From assembly GCF_000382325.1 (NCBI RefSeq), contig NZ_KB908058.1, positions 248,001-312,000 on the forward strand: 64,000 bases of DNA, given 5' to 3'. The translations under genes and the position numbers were made by a program. Positions 34,719 through 42,623 of this stretch are shown in pieces. How positions within the stretch are numbered: the first letter of the stretch is position 1; the number at the start of each line of letters is the position of its first letter. This stretch comes from Woodsholea maritima DSM 17123 (GTDB lineage: Bacteria > Pseudomonadota > Alphaproteobacteria > Caulobacterales > Maricaulaceae). The notes below the pieces were generated by a model. The model was not told where the DNA came from, made no database searches, and saw only the letters and a list, made by a program, of their open reading frames with translations.

Positions 34719-34884
34719 AGGGGTGGATTCAAGGGAGGCTGAGATACTCAAACAAGGAAGCTCGCTTGAACACAAATCACACTGTGAGGTTTAGCGTTTT
34801 CAACTGACATCTTTGGGTCAGGAGATAGGCTAAAGCACCCACACTCATCGAGCACCAAACCGGCTCAAAACCTCAAAGGGGACT

Positions 34885-35304
34885 ATGATGCGCGCCGTAC
34901 CGTATTTAACATTCAACAGCCAATGCCGTGAGGCTTTTGCCTATTACGAAAAGCATTTAGGGGCCGAGATCCTCTCCATCATGGGCTATGAAGATACCCC
35001 GATGGCGCAGGAAGCTACGCCCGCCAATCCGAATGATGTCATGCATGCGGCGATGAAAATCGGCAGCTCCACCATTCTCGCTAGTGATGCCTTCAATGGT
35101 GGTTATGTTGCCCCGGCCGGTGTGTTTGTCGCGATCCAGATCGCTGACAAGGTCGAGGGCGAGCGCATGTTTAACGCGTTGGCCGAGGGCGGTGAGGTGA
35201 TCATGCCGTTTGAGAAAACCTTCTGGGCGGAAGGCTTTGGCATGGCGTGTGATAAATTTGGCGTTCGCTGGATGGTCAATTGTGACCCAAGTGTAGAAGC
35301 ATAA
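34885..35304 (+). CDS. VOC-family protein (PhnB/glyoxalase-like)
   Basis: A 139-residue vicinal-oxygen-chelate fold protein. It starts with the PYLTFNSQCREAFAYYEKHLGA motif typical of the PhnB-like branch and ends with DKFGVRWMVNCDP. Two beta-alpha-beta-beta-beta modules are recognisable. The metal ligands of this branch are poorly conserved, so the enzymatic role is unknown. A start at the second ATG (34888) is equally possible. Confidence 0.85.
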   Translation: MMRAVPYLTFNSQCREAFAYYEKHLGAEILSIMGYEDTPMAQEATPANPNDVMHAAMKIGSSTILASDAFNGGYVAPAGVFVAIQIADKVEGERMFNALAEGGEVIMPFEKTFWAEGFGMACDKFGVRWMVNCDPSVEA

Positions 35305-35358
35305 GCTCATAAAAGAAGGGTGCGCGCCGGTCAGGCTATAACGCGCGTACCCTTTGCC

Positions 35359-36924
35359 TTAGTCGAACAGGCACTTTTGCCCTGATTGGGGTGCGCCATA
35401 CCCATCAGGATCATTCAGGAAGGTTTGGGCTTGATCGCGCACGCCCTGAAGTGTTTCTGTGTCCATGCGCTCTAAATTGCGATAGGCGAGCGCCATGCGC
35501 CGATTGCCTTTGAAGCGCTCCTGATGGCGGGCCAGAAAATCCCAATATAAAAAGGTAAAGGGGCAAGCCTTGGGGCCGGTGCGCACTTTGGGATCAAAGG
35601 CGCACCCGGTGCAATAATCGGACATGCGCTCTATATAAGCACCTGAAGCGGCATAGGGTTTTGAGCCTAACACCCCGCCATCGGCAAACAGCGCCATGGC
35701 GTGGGTATTGGGTAATTCCACCCATTCGAACGCATCGGCATAAACGCCTAAATACCACGCCCCGACGGCCTTCGGGTCCAGGCCTGCCAGCAGGGCAAAA
35801 TTGCCCGTGATCATCAGGCGCTGAATATGATGGGCATAGGCATGATCGCGGGTGTTCGCGATGGTCGTGGCCAGACAGCGCATCGGTGTTTTTGCCGTCC
35901 AGTAAAAGTCCGGTAAGGGGCGATGGGCCTCCAGGGCATTGGTTTCGCCATAGTCTGGCATCAAATAATCATAGAGCCCGCGCACATATTCGCGCCAGCC
36001 CAGGATTTGGCGAATAAAGCCTTCGACGGCATTTAAGGGCGCATCCCCGGCCGCATAGGCCGCTTCGGCGCGCTGACACACCTCACGCGGATCGAGTAAG
36101 CCGATATTGAGATAGGGCGCAATCAAGGCGTGATACACGAAGGGCGCGCGCGCCGACATGGCATCCTGGTAATCGCCAAATTGGCTGAGGCGATGGGTGA
36201 TAAAATGATCCAGCTCGGCCAGCGCGCCTTCACGGGTCACGGCCCAGTTAAAGGCTTTCAAGGTGCCAAAATGATTGGGGAAATGGCTCTCGACCAGCGT
36301 TAAAACCCCTCGGGTTATGGCGTCTGGCTTATGGGGATAGCGCTGGGGCGGGCGCAAATCCTTGGGCAGGGCTTTGCGGTTTTCGCTATCGAAATTCCAT
36401 TGCCCGCCCATGGGCTTATCACCCTCCATCAACAGGCCTGTGCGCCGGCGCATCTCGCGATAGAAATATTCCATGCGATAGGATTTGCGTCCCTTGGCCC
36501 AGTCGCGAAATCCGGCGCGCGTGCAGAAAAACCGATCATCGGGGCGGACTTCGACTGCGATGTCGAAGCGCGCGGGCCAGGCCGCAATCATCTCGCGCAC
36601 GCGGTGCTCGCCTGGCTCGGTCACGATTAGTTTTTGCGGGCTGAGATCACGCCAGGCGCGCTCAACCTCGCTTGAAAAGCTTCCCGTATTCTCTGGATGA
36701 TCCAATGAGATATAGCGCACCTTATAGCCCTTGGCGCGCAAGGCCATGGCGAAATGGCGCATGGCGGAAAGGATGAAGGCGATTTTCTGTTTATGGTGGG
36801 GGGCATAATGGGCTTCGGCGCTGACCTCCATCATCAAGACCTGATCTTGCGCGCGATCAAAGCTCTTCAAGGCTGAGAGGTTTAAGGACAGTTGATCGCC
36901 CAGGATCACAACGAGATGTCTCAT
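35359..36924 (-). CDS. FeS-cluster photolyase (FeS-BCP / PhrB-type cryptochrome-photolyase)
   Basis: A 521-residue protein of the bacterial (6-4) photolyase family that contains an iron-sulfur cluster. The N-terminal Rossmann domain begins [15 protein letters not shown], and the C-terminal helical FAD domain includes [11 protein letters not shown] and [11 protein letters not shown]. Four cysteines sit at 350, 438, 441 and 454, the same positions as the four [4Fe-4S] ligands of Agrobacterium PhrB. It repairs UV-induced (6-4) photoproducts using blue light. It overlaps a DUF2256 gene by 4 bases and lies downstream of an SDR behind an RpoE-type promoter, so it is probably induced by singlet oxygen. 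Confidence 0.93.
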   Translation of the reverse strand: MRHLVVILGDQLSLNLSALKSFDRAQDQVLMMEVSAEAHYAPHHKQKIAFILSAMRHFAMALRAKGYKVRYISLDHPENTGSFSSEVERAWRDLSPQKLIVTEPGEHRVREMIAAWPARFDIAVEVRPDDRFFCTRAGFRDWAKGRKSYRMEYFYREMRRRTGLLMEGDKPMGGQWNFDSENRKALPKDLRPPQRYPHKPDAITRGVLTLVESHFPNHFGTLKAFNWAVTREGALAELDHFITHRLSQFGDYQDAMSARAPFVYHALIAPYLNIGLLDPREVCQRAEAAYAAGDAPLNAVEGFIRQILGWREYVRGLYDYLMPDYGETNALEAHRPLPDFYWTAKTPMRCLATTIANTRDHAYAHHIQRLMITGNFALLAGLDPKAVGAWYLGVYADAFEWVELPNTHAMALFADGGVLGSKPYAASGAYIERMSDYCTGCAFDPKVRTGPKACPFTFLYWDFLARHQERFKGNRRMALAYRNLERMDTETLQGVRDQAQTFLNDPDGYGAPQSGQKCLFD

Positions 36925-37088
36925 GGCTGGACCTCATGAGCGGGGCTGGGTCGTGCGGCGCGGCAGCGGGCTGAGCAATATTTCACCTCATCCCAGACCG
37001 CAGCCCATTTTTTTCGCCAGGCAAAAGGGCGCTGACAGCTCCCGCAGATCTTGTGTGCCAGATCGCCTTTTTTCACCATCCGGGCCAT
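36921..37088 (-). CDS. DUF2256 small cysteine-rich protein
   Basis: A 55-residue protein. It has the DUF2256 pattern: [20 protein letters not shown], then a second cysteine pair in YCSARCR, giving C15-x2-C18 and C38-x3-C42, a likely zinc site. Its stop overlaps the photolyase start (ATGA) and its start is 2 bases after the SDR stop. DUF2256 genes are found beside photolyase genes in many bacteria, which supports the call; the function is unknown. Confidence 0.85.
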   Translation of the reverse strand: MARMVKKGDLAHKICGSCQRPFAWRKKWAAVWDEVKYCSARCRAARPSPAHEVQP

Positions 37089-37090
37089 GA

Positions 37091-37810
37091 CTAGCCGACA
37101 CTGGCGATGGCGGCGCGCCCGCCATCGACACCGAAGACTTGCCCGGTGATCCAGCCCGCCTGGTCGCTGATCAGAAAGTCAATCAGGCCCGCGACATCCT
37201 CAGGCTCGCCTAAGCGTTTCAGCGGGTGCATCTGGCCAATGGCTTCGGCCATTTTCTCTGAGCGCAAAATCGGCTGAGCCAAGGGCGTTTTCGTCAGGGA
37301 GGGCGCCACGCAATTGACGCGGATATGGGGGGCAAGCTCGGCGCTGAGCGCCACGCTCAACCCCTCTACGGCCGCTTTGGCCATGCTGATCGAAGCGTGG
37401 GCGACGAAGCCCTTGCGCGCCGCCACGGAGGAGACGAGCACGACGCTGGCATTGTCAGCGGCTTTAAGCGCGGGCAGAAGCGCTTGAAGGGTTTGCGCGG
37501 CCCCTAGCGCATTAAGGTGGTAATCGTTGAGGAAGTCTTCAGGTGTGAGCCGGGCAAAGGGTTTCAAATTGATCGAGCCCACCGCATAGACCAGGCCGCT
37601 CACCGGGCCGTCAATCGCTTCAGCGAGTGTCTTTAGATCCTCGCCCTTGTTGACATCGCAACGGGTGTAGCGGGCTTGATACGCCTCGCTTAACGCTTTT
37701 AGACGCTCTTCATTGCGCCCGACCAGATGGACGCGCTCACCGCGTGCATGGGCAAGGTGTGCGACCCGTGATCCAATGGCTCCAGATCCCCCGACGATAA
37801 CCAGCGTCAT
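37091..37810 (-). CDS. SDR-family oxidoreductase lacking the catalytic tyrosine
   Basis: A 239-residue Rossmann protein with dinucleotide motif GGSGAIG (residues 6-12), the NNAG-equivalent YAVGS, and Ser128. The expected YxxxK reads I141-S-M-A-K145: Lys is present but Tyr is replaced by Ile, with normal Ser-to-Tyr spacing. The protein may therefore be a non-catalytic binder or use another residue. The ATG at 37810 is chosen because GAGG lies 5 bases upstream and the RpoE-type promoter is just upstream; longer versions would start at or before the transcription start. First gene of the SDR-DUF2256-photolyase operon. Confidence 0.85.
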   Translation of the reverse strand: MTLVIVGGSGAIGSRVAHLAHARGERVHLVGRNEERLKALSEAYQARYTRCDVNKGEDLKTLAEAIDGPVSGLVYAVGSINLKPFARLTPEDFLNDYHLNALGAAQTLQALLPALKAADNASVVLVSSVAARKGFVAHASISMAKAAVEGLSVALSAELAPHIRVNCVAPSLTKTPLAQPILRSEKMAEAIGQMHPLKRLGEPEDVAGLIDFLISDQAGWITGQVFGVDGGRAAIASVG

Positions 37811-37844
37811 ACCAACCTCGTTCCTTTTTGTGGTAATTGACAAG

Positions 37845-37871
37845 ATACGCGCGAGGTGCGCGCTTGGATCA
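37845..37871 (-). promoter_or_regulatory. RpoE (ECF11)-type promoter of the photolyase operon
   Basis: On the minus strand, TGATCC (37871-37866), 16 bases, then CGTAT (37849-37845). It matches the three other TGATCC-N16-CGTAA sites of this island with one difference. The predicted start of transcription falls about 30 bases before the SDR ATG. Confidence 0.78.
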
Positions 37872-37893
37872 AAATTATCCGACGCGCCGGGTG

Positions 37894-37920
37894 TGATCCA
37901 AAACGCGTGAGGCCACGTAA
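37894..37920 (+). promoter_or_regulatory. RpoE (ECF11)-type promoter of the DUF2177 gene
   Basis: TGATCC at 37894-37899, 16 bases, CGTAA at 37916-37920, followed about 40 bases later by the DUF2177 ATG. It is divergent from the photolyase-operon promoter 23 bases away. Confidence 0.82.
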
Positions 37921-37960
37921 TCCATAAGACGCCTGATCTTCACCGCAAAGGAATGGACCC

Positions 37961-38365
37961 ATGCTACAGACGATCTTGTTATACGTGATTACGGTCGTGG
38001 TCTTTTTGGGCCTTGATTTTTTCGGGATTAAATTCCTAGTGCGCCCGGTCTTTGAACGCCATCTGGGTGATTGGTTGATGATCCCGCCGCGCATGGTGCC
38101 GGCTGCCATCTTCTACCTCTTCTATATTGCGGGGCTTTTATGGTTCGTCTCGTTACCCGCTTTGAAGGCGGGCTCCCCGATGCAGGCCTTGATCGGCGGG
38201 GCAATTCTGGGCGCGCTCTGCTATGGCACGTATGAATTCACCAGCTATGCGGTGTTGCACCGTTGGTCGTTTGAACAAGTGGTGATTGATGTGGCTTGGG
38301 GCAGTGTTTTGACCGGGGTTTGCGCCTGGGCCGGCGTGGTCGCCCTGACGGGTAAGCTAGCGTAA
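37961..38365 (+). CDS. DUF2177 family membrane protein
   Basis: A 134-residue protein with four predicted membrane helices (about 4-24, 44-66, 74-96, 110-130) and family motifs LDFFGIKF near the start and YGTYEFTSYAVLHRWS in the middle. The biochemical function is unknown. An AAGGA lies 9 bases before the ATG. The RpoE-type promoter directly upstream makes it a likely member of the singlet-oxygen regulon. Its 3' end overlaps the convergent SDR gene by 9 bases. Confidence 0.85.
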   Translation: MLQTILLYVITVVVFLGLDFFGIKFLVRPVFERHLGDWLMIPPRMVPAAIFYLFYIAGLLWFVSLPALKAGSPMQALIGGAILGALCYGTYEFTSYAVLHRWSFEQVVIDVAWGSVLTGVCAWAGVVALTGKLA

Positions 38366-39100
38366 TTTCGCCGCTAATTTCAGCGATAGCCCATAGGGCA
38401 GGATCCGGAAAAGCTTCATGAAAAGCGTAAAGCGTTTGGGATAATGGATCTCAAACGCTTTACCCGTTAAGCCCTTCAAGGTACGCCGGGCCGCTTCTTC
38501 AGGGCTGATCAAAGCGGGCATGGTGAAGCTGTTTTTGTCGGTCAGGCGGGTTTTGACAAAACCGGGACAGACCAGACGCACATCGACCTGGGGGGCAAGC
38601 TCTACCTTCAACGTCTCAGCCAAATTATTGACCGCGGCTTTACTGGCGCAATAGCCTTGCCCCTTGGGAAGGCCGAAATAGCCCGCGACAGAGCCAAATA
38701 GCACCAATTGCCCCCCCGGTTTGAGCAGGGATGGGGTCAACTGCGCGATGGCAAAACAGCCCAATAGATTGACCCGGATAAGCGCGTCCAAGCGCTGGGG
38801 ATCGAGATCCATAACCCGAGAGGGATCATAGAGCGCGGCGGTGTTGATGACGCCATCCAGGGGCGTGCCCGCCAAAGCCTCAACCGCGCGTTCTAAACTG
38901 GCGCGTTCGCCCAAATCCACCGGCAAGACGCGGGCGGACTGACAGCCCTTGGCGAGATCCTCCAAAGCGGCTTCATCGCGCGCCGACAGGATCAGGTGAG
39001 CCCCGGCGTCATCCAGGGCTTCGGCCAGCGCACGGCCAATCCCGGCGCTCGCCCCGATAATCCAATAGGTTTTGCCCGCAAAGGCCTTGGCATAACTCAT
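38357..39100 (-). CDS. SDR-family oxidoreductase (third gene of the rpoE operon)
   Basis: A 247-residue classical short-chain dehydrogenase: GASAGIG cofactor motif (17-23), NTAALYD in the NNAG position, a Ser near residue 137 and the active pair Tyr150/Lys154 in GYCASKAA. It begins 3 bases after chrR and so is co-transcribed with rpoE and chrR. In Rhodobacter sphaeroides an SDR in the RpoE regulon is reported to be needed for sustained sigma activity; whether this is the same protein cannot be decided here. Substrate unknown. Confidence 0.85.
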   Translation of the reverse strand: MSYAKAFAGKTYWIIGASAGIGRALAEALDDAGAHLILSARDEAALEDLAKGCQSARVLPVDLGERASLERAVEALAGTPLDGVINTAALYDPSRVMDLDPQRLDALIRVNLLGCFAIAQLTPSLLKPGGQLVLFGSVAGYFGLPKGQGYCASKAAVNNLAETLKVELAPQVDVRLVCPGFVKTRLTDKNSFTMPALISPEEAARRTLKGLTGKAFEIHYPKRFTLFMKLFRILPYGLSLKLAAKLR

Positions 39101-39103
39101 GAT

Positions 39104-39748
39104 TTAAATCCGAAAGGCGGGTTGTAACAGGCTGGGGATCCAACCTTTGAACCGCAAGGGGGCGTCAGTGGCGGCCAGGCAAATACAGACCTCGCCCGCA
39201 TCGGCGATGGGTTGGTGCATCAGGTCATCGCGGGCGGTTTGCACATCGCCGCGCTGGAAATGGCCTTCGCTATCAGAGAACGCGCCCTGTAACACCAAAG
39301 TCAATTCCAGTCCGCGATGGGTGTGATGGGGCACGGCGCGCCCGGGGGGAATGTAAAGCAGGCGCACCGATCCGCCCTGATCTTCATGCAGGATATGCTG
39401 ACGGATCCCCATGCCCAGCGGCGCCCATTTGGGCGGTGCGCCCTTGAGCGCGGCCATAACCGGGGCGGGGAACGGGCCGGAGCCCTTTGGCGCGGGTGCA
39501 GGTTTATAGGCGGGATCATCCAGCGCGTTCAGCACATTAGCGCGCAGATCTGGATTGACCGGTTCGTGATCGCTGGCCTCCATCAACGCGCCGCCAATCA
39601 TGTCGAGGGCATCGGCGCGCGCGCGGCAGGTATCGCACAGGCTCAGATGGGCGGCGACGACCAGGCTATAGGCCTGGGGCAGACGTCCCAGCGCATAGGC
39701 GTCAATCAAGTCATCACTGATATGGTGGTGAGTGTCGTGCATGGTCAT
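39104..39748 (-). CDS. chrR: ChrR-type zinc anti-sigma factor with cupin domain
   Basis: A 214-residue cytoplasmic anti-sigma. The N-terminal zinc domain has His34-x3-Cys38-x2-Cys41 (HLSLCDTC) with an N-terminal HDTHHH cluster providing the fourth ligand. The C-terminal cupin (about 110-205) carries PHHTHRGLELTLVLQG with metal-binding candidates His142, His144, Glu148 and a later His178. In R. sphaeroides ChrR binds RpoE until singlet oxygen triggers release through the cupin domain. The gene overlaps the sigma gene by 4 bases. Confidence 0.93.
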   Translation of the reverse strand: MTMHDTHHHISDDLIDAYALGRLPQAYSLVVAAHLSLCDTCRARADALDMIGGALMEASDHEPVNPDLRANVLNALDDPAYKPAPAPKGSGPFPAPVMAALKGAPPKWAPLGMGIRQHILHEDQGGSVRLLYIPPGRAVPHHTHRGLELTLVLQGAFSDSEGHFQRGDVQTARDDLMHQPIADAGEVCICLAATDAPLRFKGWIPSLLQPAFRI

Positions 39749-40332
39749 CTCAAGTCTTTCAACTCGCGTCGTAACCGCTCCAATCCCAGGCGAATACGCG
39801 ATTTGATGGTCCCTAGGGGCAGGTTGTTGATCGCGCTGATTTTGGAATGCGCAAGATCGTCAAAGAAGGATTGCTCTAACAGCTGTCTTTGCTCCGGGCT
39901 GAGCGCGGCCAAGGCTTGGCGAAGGCGTTCGCCCTCTTGTTCCAACGCTAGAATCTGAACGGCATCGGGTTCATCACTGACCTGCTCGGGCATGTCCTCG
40001 GGCGAAGGCGGCGGGGTGCGCCGGATCACATCAATCTGGCGATTGCGCGCCATGCGATAGATCCAGGCCCCGGCTTCGGCCCGGTGAGGATCAAACTGAG
40101 CGGCCTTATGCCAAACCCTCAACATGACATCTTGAACGACATCATCGGCATTCGCCGCGCCGAATTGTCCGCGTGACAACATGGCTTTCAGGCGCGGGGC
40201 GAAATAATCGAACAGCTTGGCAAAGGCCGCCTTGTCGCGATGATCGCGTACCGCGATCAGCCAGCGCGTGGTTTCATTAAATGTCGTGTCTTTGATTTTG
40301 GGCGTGTCGTCCACGATCTCCTCGCACTCCAT
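39745..40332 (-). CDS. rpoE: RpoE-type ECF sigma factor (ECF11 group)
   Basis: A 195-residue sigma factor as started here (ATG at 40332). Region 2 shows LFDYFAPRLKAMLSRG, NADDVVQDVMLRVWHKAAQFDP and the WIYRMARNRQIDVIRR melting helix; region 4 shows ALAALSPEQRQLLEQSFFDD and an HTH ending IKSRIRLGLERLRREL. Pairing with chrR and four identical-type promoters nearby identify it as the singlet-oxygen sigma factor. An in-frame GTG at 40431 lies upstream of the autoregulatory promoter -10 element and is rejected; an ATG at 40416 remains possible. It should activate its own operon. Confidence 0.9.
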   Translation of the reverse strand: MECEEIVDDTPKIKDTTFNETTRWLIAVRDHRDKAAFAKLFDYFAPRLKAMLSRGQFGAANADDVVQDVMLRVWHKAAQFDPHRAEAGAWIYRMARNRQIDVIRRTPPPSPEDMPEQVSDEPDAVQILALEQEGERLRQALAALSPEQRQLLEQSFFDDLAHSKISAINNLPLGTIKSRIRLGLERLRRELKDLR

Positions 40333-40423
40333 TATGCCATCACGCACAGCATGAAGGGCCAAGGCTGTGTCGCCTTGCCATGCATCATAAGAGGGGGTCG
40401 TGTCTACGCGCAACATACCCCAA

Positions 40424-40450
40424 TTACGCACACCAGCGCGATCTGGATCA
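40424..40450 (-). promoter_or_regulatory. RpoE (ECF11)-type autoregulatory promoter
   Basis: Minus-strand TGATCC (40450-40445), 16 bases, CGTAA (40428-40424). The position fixes the sigma-gene start downstream of 40420. Confidence 0.85.
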
Positions 40451-40485
40451 CACGCGCGAAAAAAAATAGACCGGACGACTTTTTA

Positions 40486-40512
40486 TGATCCAAAATAGAG
40501 CCGCGCGCGTAA
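40486..40512 (+). promoter_or_regulatory. RpoE (ECF11)-type promoter of the FAD/DUF1365/CFA operon
   Basis: TGATCC at 40486-40491, 16 bases, CGTAA at 40508-40512, 24 bases before the GTG of the FAD gene. It is divergent from the rpoE promoter. Confidence 0.85.
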
Positions 40513-40536
40513 CCCTTTTTGAAGTCTTAATGTGGA

Positions 40537-41838
40537 GTGTGCGCCTTGCCCTTTGATCATCCTCAGCCAAGTGCTCAAAATATTGCAATTATTGGCGGTG
40601 GGATTTCCGGGCTCGCCGCGGCATGGGCGCTATCGCCCCATCACAAGATCACCCTGTTCGAGGCGCAAGAGCGCATCGGCGGCCACGCACGCACGGTTGT
40701 GGCCGGGCGGCGCGGGGATCAGCCGGTCGATACCGGCTTTATCGTCTTTAACTACGCGACTTATCCGCACTTAACCGGCTTGTTTCGTGATCTGGATATC
40801 CCGGTTGAGCGCTCCGACATGTCCTTCGGGGTCTCGCTGGAAGGCGGCAAGGTCGAGCTGGGCTTTCATTCCGCAGGCGGGATCTTTGCCCAGCGCACAA
40901 ATCTGTTTCGGCCTTCGATCTATGCAATGATCAAGGACATCCTCACCTATAATAAAGATGCTGAAGCGGCCGTGCGGGCTCATCCGGGCCTCACCATCGG
41001 GGCTTTGCTCGATCAGCTGGGCCTGGGTCAGGCGTTTCGCACCTATTATCTCTATCCGATGTGCGCGGCGATCTGGTCGACCCCGCCCCAAGACATCGAA
41101 GGCTTCCCGGCTGAGGCCCTGATCCGGTTTATGCGCAATCATGCCTTGATGTCTGTGGGCCATCACCATCCCTGGTGGACGGTGAAAGGCGGCAGCCAGA
41201 CCTATGTCAAGGCGTTGGTTAAAGCCCTTGATGCGCGCGGGGTTGAGATGCGGGTCAATTGCCCGATTACCAGTGTGCGTCGTGACACGATGGGCGTCAG
41301 CGTCAAAACCGCCCGCGCCGAGGTGGAGGTCTTTGATCAGGTCATTTTCGCCTGTCACAGCGATGAGGCGTTACAGGCGCTGAAAGATCCCAGCCCGGCA
41401 GAACATAAGGCGCTCAGCGCAGTGCGGTTTCAGGATAATCACGCGGTGTTGCATTGTGATCCTCAGGTGATGCCCAAACGGCGCGCCTGCTGGTGTTCCT
41501 GGGTCTATCAAACCCCGGCCGGGCATGATCCGGCCCAGCCCGTAGGGGTCAGCTATTGGATGAACAGGCTGCAAAACATCCCCGATGATGACCCGATGTT
41601 TGTCACGCTGAACCCCGTGCATGAGATTGCCCCGGAACGCATTTATGATCAGGTGACTTTCCGCCATCCGGTGTTTGATCAAGGTGGCCTTCAGGCCCAG
41701 GATGATCTTCGCGCCCTCCAAGGACAAAACCGCACCTGGTTTGCCGGGGCTTGGCTGAGAAATGGCTTCCATGAAGATGGTTTTGCCAGTGCCATGCGTA
41801 TTGCGCGCCAGCTCAACCGCAATGAGGCGCTGTTATGA
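40537..41838 (+). CDS. FAD-dependent amine-oxidase-like oxidoreductase
   Basis: A 433-residue flavoprotein. The dinucleotide motif IAIIGGGISGLAAAW (about 16-30) is followed by FEAQERIGGHA, with the usual acidic ribose ligand, and a C-terminal FAD motif WFAGAWLRNGFHEDGFASAM (about 402-421). It belongs to the flavin amine-oxidase/phytoene-desaturase-like group that travels with DUF1365 and cyclopropane-synthase-like genes. In R. sphaeroides, related RpoE-regulon genes take part in methylated or furan fatty-acid formation and singlet-oxygen signalling; a role in acyl-chain modification is therefore inferred. The GTG start has only a weak ribosome-binding site. Confidence 0.88.
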   Translation: MCALPFDHPQPSAQNIAIIGGGISGLAAAWALSPHHKITLFEAQERIGGHARTVVAGRRGDQPVDTGFIVFNYATYPHLTGLFRDLDIPVERSDMSFGVSLEGGKVELGFHSAGGIFAQRTNLFRPSIYAMIKDILTYNKDAEAAVRAHPGLTIGALLDQLGLGQAFRTYYLYPMCAAIWSTPPQDIEGFPAEALIRFMRNHALMSVGHHHPWWTVKGGSQTYVKALVKALDARGVEMRVNCPITSVRRDTMGVSVKTARAEVEVFDQVIFACHSDEALQALKDPSPAEHKALSAVRFQDNHAVLHCDPQVMPKRRACWCSWVYQTPAGHDPAQPVGVSYWMNRLQNIPDDDPMFVTLNPVHEIAPERIYDQVTFRHPVFDQGGLQAQDDLRALQGQNRTWFAGAWLRNGFHEDGFASAMRIARQLNRNEALL

Positions 41839-42623
41839 GCATGATGACCCTGCCAGAGCGCTTGCGGGCGGGCGAGGTGCTCTATCACCGCGCCGAGGTG
41901 ATGCATGCGCGCACGGGTGATTTCACACACCGCTTCACCTATGCGGCGGATTATATTCTTTTAAACCTGTCTGCAGCGCGCTCTAAAGCTTTGCTCGCTC
42001 GCAATCGCTTTAGTCTTTACAGCGTCTATGACCGCGATCATGGCGGTCAGCGCGGCGCAGGCGAGGGCGAGGCCTGGGCCTGGCAACGCTTTGCTGAGGC
42101 CGGGTTCGCGCACGGTGAAGACAGTGTTCTGGGCCTGATGACCCAGCCGCGCTTTTTAGGCTTCTGGTTTAATCCGGTCAGTTTTTGGTGCCTGTGGCAG
42201 GGCGAGGATCTGGTCGCGGTGATCGCTGAGGTCAATAACACTTTCGGTCAACGCCATAGCTATCTGTGTCACAAGGATGATCATAGCGCGATGAGCGCAA
42301 CGGACAGCGTGCAGGCCCATAAAGTCTTCCATGTTTCGCCCTTTCAGGATGTCGAGGGCGGTTATGAGTTTCGCTTTCATCTCACCGCTGATCATAGCGC
42401 GATCCATATCCGCTATCAGGCGGGCGCGCGCGGTCTGATCGCCACGATGAGCGGGGCCTTGGCCCCTGTACGCGCCCGCCAGCTTGTAAAAGCCGCGCTT
42501 TTGCGCCCCGGTGGGGCACTGCGCGTGGTGGTTCTGATTGGCTGGCAAGCCTTGAAGCTTAAATCGAAAGGTGCGGCTTACCGCTCTGTCCCCCCCATCC
42601 CTCAAGAGGAGATCTCGCGATGA
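41835..42623 (+). CDS. DUF1365 family protein
   Basis: A 262-residue protein of DUF1365, which always lies near flavin oxidoreductase and cyclopropane fatty-acid synthase-like genes. Recognisable motifs are FTYAADYILLNL near residues 35-46, FWFNPVSFWCLW (about 110-121) and EVNNTFGQRHSY (about 134-145); FHVSPFQDVEGGYEFRF is another family landmark. Biochemical function unproven. It overlaps both neighbours by ATGA junctions, which suggests stoichiometric expression with them. Confidence 0.9.
   Translation: MSMMTLPERLRAGEVLYHRAEVMHARTGDFTHRFTYAADYILLNLSAARSKALLARNRFSLYSVYDRDHGGQRGAGEGEAWAWQRFAEAGFAHGEDSVLGLMTQPRFLGFWFNPVSFWCLWQGEDLVAVIAEVNNTFGQRHSYLCHKDDHSAMSATDSVQAHKVFHVSPFQDVEGGYEFRFHLTADHSAIHIRYQAGARGLIATMSGALAPVRARQLVKAALLRPGGALRVVVLIGWQALKLKSKGAAYRSVPPIPQEEISR

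Noticed and set aside
40333-40431. N-terminal extension of RpoE from GTG 40431
   Set aside because: The RpoE-type promoter places the transcription start downstream of that codon.
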